Positions 44,101 to 55,804 are shown, counted from the first letter of the stretch. The stretch is DNA of 64,000 nucleotides from Paraescarpia echinospica (GCA_020002185.1 CM034533.1:37246833-37310832), one strand, 5' to 3'. Numbers and translations are program-made. The notes: a model not told the origin generated them from the sequence alone.

Positions 44101-47100
44101 TTAGAAGTAGCTAAACGCCGCGCGCTCATGAATGTACGTCAGCACGGACGATTCCTTCACTTGGAAGCCGCGGTTCCAGCCGCCGGCGCTCCGTTGTCCG
44201 CGCAGCACGCCGAGGAAGACGTCCTTGTCGATGTCGTGCTGACGCTTGCTCTGCCCCTTCGTGCTGTACTTGTCGCCGCCGCCGGCGGCGCCGCCGAAAC
44301 AGTGGTAGGTCTTCCTGCAGAGCGCGACGATACAGCGACCGGACCATTCCTCTTTGAAGAAGCCCGGCGTTCGCTTACCGTACCTGCGCCGTTTCGCGCA
44401 ACTTTCGGCGGGCGCGTCCCACGCTCGGCTGGCGAGCCGGCACCGCACGTACGCCTCCGCGTGCGCGTCGCAGTGTTCAGAAGGGAACCACTCTCCGCGG
44501 TGCCGGAAGTAGTGTTCGCGCTTAGCCGTCGCCACGAGCTCGTAGAGGTCGCGTCCCGGGAGGCTCAAATACGCCGAGTCGGTGTCCATCGCGCAGTACT
44601 GGAACAGGGGGCGCAGTACGTAGGCGGCGATGAAGTCGTAGTAAAACTCCAGCATACGCAGTTTGGCGTACTGGTACACGAAGTAGCCAATCTGGATGGA
44701 CAGCGCGTACCGGACGGTTCGCTTGTTCAGCGCCATCTCGCAGAGAGCATCGCGAACGACGACGTCGATCTGCCGGAAGCGTCGATCGTTGATCAGCGTC
44801 GCGGCGCCGGCGGACGTGCAGAACTTGATGTCGCGGTGCAGATCGACCCACGTGATAGTTTTCCCGTAGGAACTGTTCCCGAGAAGCTTGAACGTCGCGC
44901 GGCGGAGACCGTGTCGCCGAAGCGACGAAAGCACGCGATTGGCTCTTACTCGACGATCTGGTACACGCGCTCGACGACGAGTCCGTGCCGCAGATATCAC
45001 CGTAGTAGCGGCGTCGTGAGTAGAATGTTGGTGGAGAAAAAGCTCCCCACCAGCGTCAGCTGAGGTCAGGCGAGGTGCTCGTGCGTTTCGGCGTAGCGAT
45101 GCATGAACGGGCTGAGATCGTCGCGCGCGATGTAGGCGTTCTTGAAGATCGGCTGCATTTCGGCGAAGGCGTCGCGCAGCGCGTCCTGGACGGCGATGTC
45201 GCATTCGACCAGGCCGAACAGAGCGCCGTCGAGCACGGCCTTCAGGATCGTCGACCGCGTAACGGCGCCCTTGCCGTCGGTCCATCTCCGCGGCGGCGGC
45301 GTCGGCGGCGGCCTCGTCGCGCGCCACTGGCACTCCCAAGTCTCGACAACGGTGACGAAGCGGTAAAGGTAGGCCGTGACGGCGGCCGTCTCGGCGTACA
45401 GTTGAGTCATCGGTTTTCCGTTCACCGCGTTCGTCTCCTTCCTCGTGCATGGGCAGCCGTGGAAGAAGCACCCTTGGAACTGGTACGCCGTCCGCGTCTC
45501 GCAACACCAGCCGTCGACCCGGTACTTGCCGACGAGCTTCTCGCGCCCGTTGAGCTGTTGTCGTATGCGCGTCCCCGTACGCTCAGCCTCCCATGTCAGC
45601 CACTCCACGGCCAAGCGGCCGTAGCGGTTCAAGCGTTCCGACCGAAAGTCGTTCTCCACGCGACGGCGCGTGTACCACCCCGTCGGCATGTCCTGCGTGA
45701 TAGCCCATAGGTAGAGGCCGTTCGCGTCGAAGCCGACAATTGAGCGGCAGGGCCGCGCTGTCTCGCCGTACTCTTCTCGCAGAAGAACGGTCACGTCGGC
45801 CTCGTGATAGCGCGCAAATATTGTCGAGGGAGCCGGTGCAGGTCCTTGTTCGGCTCGTTGAAGAGCGTGAAGTGGAGCGTCGACGGCAGGTCGTTGAACA
45901 GGTACAGCAGGGTTAGACCGGGTACGCTGATGGCGTCTTTGAACATGTCGAAGAGGCACTCCCGATAGAAGGCGAACTGTTTGTCGACGCCCTCCAAGAA
46001 CGGCACCACGTCTCTGTTGTTATACCAGACGAGGAAGTCCTGCAGCGTCATCATCCCTTCGTCGCGCCATACCTTCGCGCAACCCTCGTACTCCGCGGTG
46101 GAGATGCCTTCGTGCTTCAGGCGGCTGTAGAAGGCCTCGCGCGGTGGCAGTTCGGTGTCGTCCAGTTTTCGCAGGTCGTCGAGGTACTCGTAGGGAAAGT
46201 GGTCCTTCGTCACCTCGCAGCCGTAGGCCTTCAGAAACTTATCGTAGCTGAAACCGGGGACCAGGTAGTTGGTGATGTCCAGAAACTTGGGCGTCGCCGT
46301 CGTTAGACACATGAAGTTGTTCTGACGCTTCATCTTAAACGCAGACGAGACGCTCTGCGCCTCGCTGATCATGAACAGGGGCGTGAGATACTTGTTGACG
46401 ACGTTCACATCGTATTTACCCGAATTGAAGCCGAGGACGGAGAGACGGCGCAGATGCGTCCACAGTTGGTCGGCGAGCACGGTGTACGGTGTCTTATCAT
46501 GCGACGCCTTCTTCTCAGTCGCGCGAGCTCGCCATTCGTCGTCGAGCGCGGCGATCGCCTCGAAGGTCGCGTATTACGACGGTCGCAGAGCCGCGCACGC
46601 TGCCTCGCTCATGGCCTCCAGGGCGACAATCAGGCGCTTTGCGAGCTCGCTCGAATCGCCGGTTGTGACGAAGCAGCGCGCCGTCTCGTGCCCGGGGACG
46701 TTCGAGGCGACGCTCACGCTCAGTAACTTGTGTCGGGCTATCCATCGGCATTTGGCGCTGTCCGCCGGCAGGTCGCGATCGTCGAAGTAGCACTCGAAGT
46801 CGAACGTCGCCCTGTACGGGTAGTAGCGCAGGCGTTCGTCCACATAGACGCCCTCGTCCTCCAGCCGTTGAAACACGGACGGCGTCGGATGGTAGACGCC
46901 GCCGGGGAAGACGTGGCGAACGCCGCCCTCGCACGTCGCTTCTTGGCGCCGTAGTCGATGAGCGGTCGCGCACAGCGACGCGCCGCACTTACCGCATAGG
47001 TACGAGCGACAGAACATCGAGAAGTCGGCTATATACGAATAGTGCGTCTCGAACAGATTTATGTTGATGGTAGTCGGGTAGCGGTGGAGGGAACGGCGGA

Positions 47101-48056
47101 CCAATTCGGCGGACCCCTCCGCCGTCAGTCGATACACGGTCACGTTGGTTTCGAAGACCTTCTCCAACCAGTCGAGCTCGTTCAGCGGAACGCTGGCGAA
47201 CGCGTAAGGTTGGGGTCGCCGCCGCCGGCGCTGTGGTCGGCGTAGAGTTTCAAGGCCGGGGACGACAAATCGTCTACGCGGTATCTAGCGCCTCGATGCA
47301 GCGCCAGACAGCGGAAGAGGCACAGGTTATCGGTGTACGGCTGATTGTGTCAATCTTTCGCTAGACCGATGAGTGCCTTGTTGTTGCGCAGGTAGTCGGG
47401 GAGTCGCTGCCGCGGCGCGCACCCGATAGGATGGTTGATGATGGCGTTGAGGAAGTAGGCAACGTTCGTCACCGATTCGGCGATCCACCCCGAGTCGGGT
47501 CTCTGCGCTATGACGTACTGAAGAACGTCGGACGACGTCGAGGAATCGTTCGAACGATGCGGCGTCGGTAACGAAGGCGGGCGACTCGAGATAGCGGCCG
47601 CAAGTTACACGAGGAATGGTAGTATTTGTAGCGGCCCGTCTCCTTGTGACGAAGAATAAACCCGAAACTTAAGTTTATTTTAAACGCTCGAGTCTGCTCC
47701 TCGAACTTCAGTCGTATTCGGGCGTCGAATTCTCCCGTGTCCAAACTGTCGGTCATTTCGTAGTTATATCTCGACTGGACGGGACCGCGCACTATAGACG
47801 TGCGGATGCTAGACCAGTGCTCGTGAACGGTACGCCATAGACCGTAGTCGTGCGGTTGTTGTGGTGGTGGCGGCGGCGACGGCGGCGGAATACCGCAAGC
47901 TTGTAGATGCCTCAACATATTATCGCGACGGGAAAACGTTTGATCGCATTTCGGACATCGATGCCGCTCTCTCCGTGAACCGTCGCAGACTTTTAGATGC
48001 CTCATTATACTAGGGCGACTGGCGAAAGATCGACCGCATTTCGGGAATTCGTGCAT
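44101..48056 (-). pseudogene. Protein-primed type B DNA polymerase, N-terminal zinc fingers
   Basis: About 1300 codons spread over several frames. N-terminus: two C2H2/C2HC-type fingers (C-P-K-C-D-Q-T-F-S-R-R-D) and a Pro run. Then F-K-I-N-L-S-F-G-F, Y-K-Y-Y-H-S-S-C-N and the N-L-C-L-F-R-C-L-A block. Exonuclease motifs: F-D-F-E near 46800, G-F-N-S-G-K-Y-D near 46430, Y-N-N-R-D near 46020. Polymerase motifs: A (D-A-N-G-L-Y-L, near 45725), B (K-L-L-G-N-S-S-Y-G-K, near 44880), C (D-T-D-S, near 44585). At least six frame changes and a TGA at 47350-47352 break it. It would replicate the element from its inverted ends. Confidence 0.92.
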
Positions 48057-49100
48057 CGTCGGTGGTAGCGACGCGCGCGCGCCTCTAGTGCGGTAGGTAG
48101 GTGTCGGCAGCGGAGCGAGCGTCCATCCTAGTCGATGCCGGAACGATATTAACTACGACGAAGCACCAACACCGACTATAAGATTCCCGTGGCCCAGAGA
48201 ATTCTACACCGAGTAAATGCCTAGGATAGTAGAAAATGCCTAGTATAGTAGTAGTAACTCACCAATAAAGCACCTTTCAATACAGCCGCAACAGCCTTAT
48301 TTGTTCAACTAGCTTTCGTTATGATTTCTCCGCGCTAGGCCAATACATCCAGCAGCCGCAGCATTTGTCTATATTCAAACTATTGCGTACACATTAATAA
48401 CGCAGCATCAGCCAGCTAGCTTTCGTTATAAAATTATCAGCCAGCTACAGCCATCCGCGCTAGGCCGATAAAATCAACTTCTATACAAGGCGACGACTAC
48501 GCCACTGATAGCTGCTAAAGAATGCAAGGCACCACCAGGTAAAGAATGCGACGTCACTGCCTAGCGCATACACCATAATAACGCAGCGTTAGCCAGTTAA
48601 CTTTCATTATAAAATGCTCCGCGCAGCGCCAGCCTAACGCAGGGCCTATAAAGCCAACTTTAATACAGCTGTAGAAGCGACAACAACAGCTTAATCATAA
48701 TACCACCACTACCCGAAGAATGCCGAAATACGATATCCCATTTGGCCGTGAGGCATGACGCTGACGCCAGCTGATAACCTATGATCTTTCCAGTGCAGCC
48801 GGTAGCCAACTGATGCAAGCTGTTCTGCAGCGCAGGCGGCCTAATTGCCCTAACCGGAGAACTTCATATAGCTTGCACAGGAACATAAACTAAATAAATA
48901 AAATATTCTCAATACAGTGTACTTCATTTTAGCAGCGAATTTCACTAGACAAGCTACTATTCAGCCACACGTTTTCATACACACTCATATAACCACAACA
49001 CATCACCATATGCCCGTATAACCACACACATATAACCATATAATCAATCCATATAACCACACACATAACCACATATTCAATCAATCAATCAATCAATTAT
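48057..49100. other. Right subterminal non-coding region of the Polinton
   Basis: Between the polymerase start and the right repeat. No gene seen. Contains degenerate repeats and an ATATAACCACA-rich stretch (about 48980-49080) that echoes the TGTGGTTATATAG near the left end, so promoter elements may be shared by both ends. Confidence 0.55.
48230..48680. repeat. Degenerate tandem repeat, about 3 units
   Basis: Three diverged units, each with a CTTTCGTTATRA/CTTTCATTATAA block followed by CCGCGC-TAGGCC and an AA-TCAACTT/AGCCAACTT-TA-TACA end. Unit size is roughly 130-150 bp. Confidence 0.6.
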
Positions 49101-49422
49101 TGATTAGGTCAGCACATTATCGTTTATTCACTAGAGGTCAGCACATTATCAATTATCAGTATCGATTATTTATTCACTAGAGGTCAGCACATTATCGATT
49201 ATTATTATCGATTATCTCACTAGAGGCGCTGAATGCAGGCGCCACAAAAATATAATTCAAACGTTTTTTTATAAGTAATCTGTACTGTTTTTTATAATTA
49301 AAGACTCAAAATAGCCTCATGGGCGCCTCATGCCGACAAATCCTTTGATCTTCCCTTTGATCTTTGCGAATTTATTTTGATCTCGGGTCTTGACCCGTAC
49401 TGTGAACAACCTAATAACTACT
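49101..49422. repeat. Polinton right terminal inverted repeat
   Basis: Inverted match of the left end, slightly longer because the AGGTCAGCACATTATCG unit occurs three times instead of two. It ends CTAATAACTACT. Confidence 0.9.
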
Positions 49423-49905
49423 GTCGCGCTCCCAACCCTGGTTTTCCGCATATCTTTCAAAGCGCTGGAGATAGGCATCAATCGAATCCCTGTCTTCGTT
49501 CAAACAGGGTAACGGAGGACAACGGACTCCCTTAGTAATGGCTGATGCATTACTCACCGAATCTTGGTTCTCTTAGGTAGTAGCCTCGTTGTGGAGCCTG
49601 GCCATCTTTTCTTCAAGCTCCATTTCGCGCGCGCGCATATCGGCCTGCGTTGCCGCCTCTTTTTCTCGGAGCTCGGCCTGGAGCCTCTCTTTCTCCATAT
49701 CGGTCTGGAGCCTCTCTTTCTCCATATCGGCCTGCCTTGCCGCCTCCTTTTCTCGGAGCTCGGCTTGGAGCCTCTCTTTCTCCGCCTCGCGAGCGGCCTG
49801 TCGCTCAGCCCGGGCGGTTCCTTGTTCATCACGAACAAATGCCTGAAGTTCGGGACCTGTTAACCCTAACTTCTCGCCTAACTCAATTAATTGAGCAAGA
49901 TCCAT
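49423..49905 (-). pseudogene. Gypsy-2 gag, N-terminal part
   Basis: Starts M-D-L-A-Q-L-I-E-L-G-E-K and has a coiled coil with a different repeat make-up from Gypsy-1: E-R-L-Q-A-E-L-R-E-K-E-A-A units mixed with D-M-E-K-E-R-L-Q. It is broken by a stop near 49575 and cut at GTCGCG by the Polinton right end. Confidence 0.8.
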
Positions 49906-50530
49906 GTTTGCAAACTAGTGCAACACACGAAACAATCACTAAAAGAAACGGATATCACGTTTAAGTAATACACAAGGTCAATCACCTGTAAACCACAAAA
50001 GTGCCAGCTACGCTACAACACTCCACACAATCTTCTCATAAGACTGGAATAATGAAATCACTAAACGATTTTAACCACGCCGTGTCAACTATCGACACAC
50101 GGAAATTCTGTAAGACTTTAATCTGCCCAATGCCAACTCGGCAATTGCAACAAGTAATTCAACTTCCTCGTACAGCTAAAAAATAACAAACCCTACTTAC
50201 AATAATTATACGATTAATTCATGTTCTTTTACTGTTGCAATAAACATGTCTAATGCCTCAAAACGTGAATGATACACTATAAATATAACGAGAAATATGG
50301 GACTCAGAAGAATTATGTCCGGGCAGAAACGACAAGGGGCATGTGAATTACCCTACACTACAGCTACTGGAATAGATGTATGTTTCGTCTCTAGGCACGG
50401 AACAACGCTGACACTCCACGGAACCAGAATGCAGCTAAGTTCTCAGGCATGTTCTATGTTGCCGTCACGTGTTACCCGCAATTCATAGCGTTGACCGAAG
50501 GTGTTATTTTAATTTCCCCCTCGCCGGAAT

Positions 50531-50548
50531 CCCGCGTATGAGCCCCCA
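50531..50548 (-). promoter_or_regulatory. Gypsy-2 primer binding site, tRNA-Pro-like
   Basis: Same site as in Gypsy-1 with one base changed; TGGGGGCTCAT instead of TGGGGGCTCGT. Confidence 0.5.
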
Positions 50549-50552
50549 ATTA

Positions 50553-51876
50553 TGCCACGGATTAGCGAGGTCTCCGTACACTAGATGGCTCAGTCTAGTA
50601 GGGTTCTTATATATCAAGGTCAACGCATATGAGAAAGAACGGTTATCGTGAACAAGCAACAAAGAACGAGGAAAATTTAATAAACCTTATTACAAGATAT
50701 CTTCCTTTTGGCAAATATCTATATATATATGTGAATACTTCAAGGGTAATAATACCTCACTTCAAAACCACAAATAACTACTAATCATAATACAGCAAAT
50801 AATAGATACGTTCAATCAGAAAATATACATTTACACTGGGCTAGTCCCATCTCGAATATATACGAACGTTTGTTGAAGTCAACACGCCGAGCTCAGAACA
50901 CAATTAGGACGTTGTATCTCGGCCGCATGAGTGATGATGCCGGGCACTTGACGATTGCCGTCGTACGCCGCGAATTATCGAGTCGCGTCCGTTCAATGAT
51001 CGCACGGTCGCAAACGATTGCGAAGTCGGTTGAATAAGTTCAACTGAAAGACGAAGCCGGGCAGTAGACGCTTACCGCCGGCCGCTACGAATTCGATCGA
51101 GAGGTCTTGCCCTGTCGCAAACGATCGAGAAGTCGGATGAACGGGTTCGCGCGAATGACGACGCCTGGCAGTTTACGTTTACCGCCGGCCGCTGCGAGTC
51201 GCATTCGGTCAAGCTTCCTGACGATGTCGCTGTGAGACCGCTGTTCGAGGATGGTCCGAGCTGGGTGAGCGCGTCGCGATTATCGCTCATCGACGCAAAT
51301 ACGTTGGGGCTGACTGGAACGTTGTCTCGATATACTGCTGACGTGGCGGCATGGATTCTTCGAAGCTCGATCGAACAGTCATTCTGGACACTGAATATTA
51401 CACACACACAAAAGCTTGCGAATGTAACCCACGTGAACGATTCCCACCACGCTTTACGACTTGACTTATCATTCTCTTGGCAGCAGGGCAACCTGTCTCG
51501 TTCAACCCTGGATTTGTCCCAGTCCTTCACTAGCGCCCAGATGGCGAAAGCGTACAACAAACTTTTATATAAGCAGACCTAATTACACATCATATGACAG
51601 GTTTCCATCATTTCTATTGGCTAATGCAATATACAATTCAAACTAGGCATTGTGGAACACCCTCTCTAAGATTACAGTGAAACCACCTGCTTGCCTAGAA
51701 ACACTAGCAACAGAATACCACGCTTCACTGAGCGCATCTGCAACCGAGTTGCTGTAATTACGTAACTAAGGCGGTTGGTTAACAATATGTCTATCTACTG
51801 GCTTGACCTTCCTCATTTATAAAATTAAACCTCAGGAAAGTAGATTTAAACATCCAGAAATAGCAGAAATGCTACA
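50553..51876 (-). repeat. Gypsy-2 5-prime LTR, internally deleted
   Basis: Starts TGCCACGG (one base off the usual TGTCACGG) and ends GAAATGCTACA. It lacks about 220 bp after GGCAAATATCT relative to the other LTRs. Confidence 0.85.
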
Positions 51877-51881
51877 ATCAT
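51877..51881. repeat. Gypsy-2 target site duplication, right (ATCAT)
   Basis: Partner of 30766-30770. Confidence 0.85.
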
Positions 51882-53045
51882 CTACTTAGATTTTCAGAAA
51901 GCTTTCAACAAAGTGCCACATCAAAGATTACTGCTTAAACAAAAGGTCCATGACATAAGAAATGGTTTAATTAAGTGGATAGAAAAATGACTAATTGACA
52001 GAAGATAACGGGTAGTAGTTGATGGGGAGGCTTCTAACTGGAAATCAGTTTTGAGTGAGGTACCACAGGGATCAGTACTGTGAACTGTATTATTCTAAAT
52101 ATATATGAACGATTTATGATATAACAAGCAAGGTGTTGAAATTTGTGGATGATACAAAAAAATTTAGAAGGATTAAACGTGATGGAGATAGACAGCATTT
52201 ACAAGATGATTTTGATAGGTTGATAAAATTATCTGAAATATGGCAAATGTTGTTCAATTTTTTGAAATGTAAATGCCTCCACACAGGACATGGGATCGAA
52301 GATGTACAATTTATATATATACGGGGTTCTGTACTAAGTACGAGTGTAAAAGAAAAGGACTTAGGTTTAACCATTAGTGCTGGTATGAAGGTTTCAGAGC
52401 TCTGCGTTATTGCCTCTTCAAAGGGAAATCAAATCCTTGGATTATTTAGGCGAAATATAACGTATTAAGCAAAAAGAGTTAATAATACTGCTATATAAAA
52501 TAATAGTTAGGCCTTATTTAGAATATTGTATTCGAGCGCGGAGGCCATATCACAGGAAGGACATAGATATGCTAGAAAGAGTACAGAGGAGAGCATCTAA
52601 AATTACACCAAAACTAAGGGATCTTAGTTACGAAATTCGCCTAAACGAATGTGGTTTAACAACACCAGAGACCAGGAGATTGAGATGAGATTATATAGAA
52701 GTTTTTAAAATATTGAATGGTTATGAAAATATTGATAGAAATATTTTTTCTCAGTTAAGAAAGATAGAAGAACCAAAGGACATGAAGTTACATTAGTAAA
52801 GGAGCAGTGTAGATTAGATATAAGAAAGTTCGTAATCTCACAAAGGACTGTAAATGAATGGAACATATTATCTCCTGATTGTATTGGTGCTAGTAACCGA
52901 ATATGTTTGAAAATAAAATCGACACATACCTAAAAAGGGCGGGATACACGCAGATAAAAAATATTGGACTCTCGATAAGCCAAAAGGCTTCCTTGTCCAC
53001 CTGCCATATATATAGAGTTAATTTTCTGGATGTCAATCTTGTTAG
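51877..53045 (+). mobile_element. CR1-like LINE, copy D, right part
   Basis: Resumes exactly where 30770 stopped (ATCAT duplicated): L-D-F-Q-K-A-F near 51890, a degenerate FADD (F-V-D-D-T near 52140), the C-terminal domain with several frameshifts, then the 3-prime UTR (AAGGCTTCCTTGTCCACCTGCC). It ends near the AATCTTGTTA at about 53045, and host intron follows. Confidence 0.85.
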
Positions 53046-53286
53046 TTATATCGACGAGTGATATGTAAATTAAAGTAAGTTATGTTGGTAAACTGATACT
53101 TCATCTAGTGTGTGGTTAAGGACAGAAGGAATGACTGAATAAGTGAATTATTGAATAAATGAGACGATTGATAGCTGATCGGTTTGATGATGTGTCTATG
53201 TATGCAAAATATGTGTGTGGCATAGTTTGTCCTCGTGTTTGAGCCGAGGAAGGAGATATTAAACAAGATATTTGTTTTGCACACAG

Positions 53287-53333
53287 ATAGTTCCGTGTCG
53301 GACAACCAAGTACTACAGACCATGGCCAAGCAG
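53287..53333 (+). CDS. CACHD1: CACHD1-like host gene, exon c
   Basis: 47 nt after a TTGTTTTGCACACAG acceptor. It starts with the 2 bases needed to finish the split codon of exon b and encodes S-S-V-S-D-N-Q-V-L-Q-T-M-A-K-Q, similar to the CACHD1 stretch of L-x-x-L-A-E-Q type after the VWA fold. It ends in phase 0 at CAG|GCAAGC, a GC-AG type donor; no GT donor in the right phase is present. The continuation N-G-V-Y in exon d fits the family pattern. Confidence 0.55.
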
Positions 53334-53614
53334 GCAAGCCTGAAAACAATTTGGCTTAAGTAGACTTAAATATATACATATGCTGACAGGTTACGTACGT
53401 TTTAGCTTCGCATGGCGCAAATGTTGGTGGCGTCGTCTAATGTCAGTAGTACTGGTGGTGTAATGGCAACAGTGCGCGTGGTGACATCAGGGCCATCTGG
53501 TGATTATTTTAGCCTTGACACCAATGCAGTAGTGCTGGTAGTGGCATCACTGGCTCAGATTGCAGTAATGATGCCGGAACTTTAGTTGTAGACTAGTGCT
53601 TGTGACGCCGGATC

Positions 53615-53658
<44 letters not shown>

Positions 53659-53870
53659 ATAGTAGTAGTAGTAGTAGTAGTAGTAATAGTAGTAGTAGTA
53701 GTAGTTATATTAGTAGTAGTAGTAATAGTAGTAGTAGTAGTAGTAGTAGTTATAGTAGTAGTAGTAGTAATATTAGTATTAGTAGTAGTAGTAGTAGTAG
53801 TAGAAGTGGTAGTGGTAGTGGTAGTGGTAGTGGTAGTGGTAGTGTTAGTGGTAGTGGTAGTGGTAGTAGC
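53615..53870. repeat. TAG/GTAGTG trinucleotide microsatellite
   Basis: About 85 units of TAG with interruptions, passing into GGTAGT. It lies in the intron between exons c and d. Its long open frames (poly-Val or poly-Thr) are artefacts. Confidence 0.95.
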
Positions 53871-54095
53871 AGGACCTGTGATGTTTGGATGTATGTATAG
53901 AGACAGTGTGAAATAATCTTTCAGTTTTGTTAACGTAGAATAACGTTGATTGATGTTTTCTTTTTCCAATGATAAATTTATGTTTACCCCATTCCCAATA
54001 GCCTTACGCTAATCACGTACTAGGTCACCACACTCCACAATTAAATACTAGTCGTGTCCACACCAATAATGATTATGTAAAAACTGTTGTTGTAG

Positions 54096-54225
54096 AATGG
54101 TGTATACACTAAGATTGATCACAAAAAACCACTGACTGATCAGTTGAACGCCTACTTCCAACACTTGAGAAACACTGTTACAGATGAGCCGGTCATTCCC
54201 GTACCGCACCACAGCTTCAATCTAG
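54096..54225 (+). CDS. CACHD1: CACHD1-like host gene, exon d
   Basis: 130 nt between a TGTTGTAG acceptor and a GTAAGT donor, starting in phase 0 and ending in phase 1. Encodes P-L-T-D-Q-L-N-A-Y-F-Q-H-L then D-E-P-V-I-P-V-P, matching the linker between VWA and the first Cache domain of CACHD1. Its last base joins exon e to make a Gly codon. Confidence 0.65.
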
Positions 54226-55517
54226 GTAAGTCAGTTGGTGTTGAATGCGAGAGGTGTATATTATTTATACTAAGCTAACGGAAAATAATTAGGAATACTG
54301 GCTTGATCTGTGCTAAATTCTGTTCTGCAGTATGTGACTTGTTTTAATGATGTCCAAGTCAGTGAAAACACGTAATCAAAATACTAATAATAAAACAAAA
54401 TATTAACATGTATCTTTGTAAAAAAAAATCTTATTTGCACATCAGTGTTTCTTCTTTGACGATGCACATTTAACCATTATAAATAGTTTACAATACATAT
54501 ATATGATTGGTGGAAACCTCCTAAAATAAAAGTATTACTATTATTAGGGTCTGGAACTTTTCAACTTTGGAAAACACAATACAATGTGTCCCATTTTGGA
54601 GTGTATGTGCCGCACAATAAAACCCTGGGCGATTGTTTGCTTCTTACTACCTTTTTAAAAGGTGGCAAGTAATAAATCCGCTCCTCATATTAAAACAGTG
54701 TCGTTTTTTATTTGTCTTTTATACTTTTTAGCTTAACTTACTGATGTCTATATTTATCTTAGTTTTGTATTTATTGTAATATATTTAACTTAGTTTATTA
54801 ATTATAATAGTAATTAAAACTAGCTCTGTGACGTAATTTGAGTATCAATACAAAATGGATAGTGGCGGTAACGCTGGCGGAGTGGTAAAATGTGTTTGTA
54901 AGCATGACAACGTCATTGTTGTGTTCGTCATTTCACGTGTCGACTTGTATAAGTTAACATGTCAAGCATGAGCAATTTCTCTAGACAAAGAAAGGATTAA
55001 AAATGTAGTACAGTGACCTATGATTGTGTGTTGACATTCCAATAACAGTATATGATGCAATTATAATTAAAACCTTTGTGTAAGTCAGAAATCCTTGGTG
55101 CAAGACAGTACTTTTAAAATATATTAACTTTATTGGTTATATAGTGTGCTGTTACATTTGGTTCCACTGTGATATAGAGATTTAGTGCAGCTCTAAATAA
55201 CACAATTATTCCTGGCTTTATCCAAGGTATATCTTTTTTGACAGCGTCTTTTCGTTAATCGCAAATACTTACCTGAAAAGAAATGTTATAATATTCTTTC
55301 TACCAACTTGCTAAACTAGCGTTATCCGTTCAATCGGTTCCTGCAATAAGTCAACGTGTAGATTTATATAATTCTTTAATAATATGAAAACTCACCCAAC
55401 CAGTACACTGACAGCAATACACAGTTTACATATAACAGATAAAGTTATTTTAAAGTGTTTGCCACATGTTTAACATACTGACACACAATTAGTTTGCAAC
55501 TATTTGTATCCGTCTAG

Positions 55518-55791
55518 GTCTTCTCGTGAGTGCCTCTCTGCCCGTTGTTATCAACGACCGCTTTGTAGGCGTTGTAGCAGTCGAAGTCAATCTCGATGAG
55601 GTACTGAGAAAAGAAACGCACCTCGACAGTGATGACTATTCATACTATTTCATGATTGCCAGAAATGGCGACACCTTCTACCATCCAATGCTGCCACGTT
55701 CCACTGTTACGGTGGAGCAGCCCATCATGGTATTCATCGGTCTCCTAGAGAAGGAAGCGCTGGCTGTGGGCATTCTGGCTAGTATGATGAG
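55518..55791 (+). CDS. CACHD1: CACHD1-like host gene, exon e (first Cache domain)
   Basis: After a TATCCGTCTAG acceptor the frame reads L-L-V-S-A-S-L-P-V-V, F-V-G-V-V-A-V-E-V-N-L-D-E-V-L, Y-Y-F-M-I-A-R-N-G and Y-H-P-M-L-P-R, the strand-by-strand pattern of the CACHD1 Cache domain, where small ligands bind in other Cache proteins. A possible AG|GTACGG donor ends it in phase 2. Alternatively the exon reads on: another frame (from about 55798 to 55970) has S-V-V-A-S-I-A and N-R-S-V-F-L-I-A-T-V-A, which would fit the family after a one-base shift. I cannot decide between the two. Confidence 0.75.
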
Positions 55792-55804
55792 GTACGGTCT
55801 GTAG

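Larger units (their letters stand above)
36427..49422. mobile_element. Polinton/Maverick DNA transposon
   Basis: 12,996 bp, starting AGTAGTTACTAGG and ending with its inverted complement (AG...CT termini as in Polintons). Flanks CTCGCG and GTCGCG fit the usual 6-bp target duplication with one mismatch. It contains the full Polinton set: packaging ATPase, chromodomain integrase, penton and major capsid proteins, adenain-type protease, other conserved virion-type proteins and a protein-primed PolB. It is GC-rich against AT-rich surroundings. Most genes carry frameshifts or stops. A NADAR gene is the unusual cargo. The length is at the short end for the group (15-20 kb is usual). Confidence 0.95.
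30771..51876 (-). mobile_element. Ty3/Gypsy LTR retrotransposon, Gypsy-2, split by a Polinton
   Basis: About 8.1 kb of Gypsy sequence plus a 13-kb Polinton in gag. Order on the minus strand is LTR, gag, protease, integrase, RT-RNase H, LTR. The 5-bp duplication and matching LINE flanks show a clean insertion into LINE D. The shared in-frame TAG, pre-integrase frameshift and RT deletion show that it and Gypsy-1 descend from one defective copy. Confidence 0.92.

Noticed and set aside
44128..45710. Long + strand open frames
   Set aside because: Antisense shadows of the polymerase gene in GC-rich DNA; no domain.
53547..53969. Long Thr- or Val-rich open frames
   Set aside because: Translation of the TAG/GTAGTG microsatellite.
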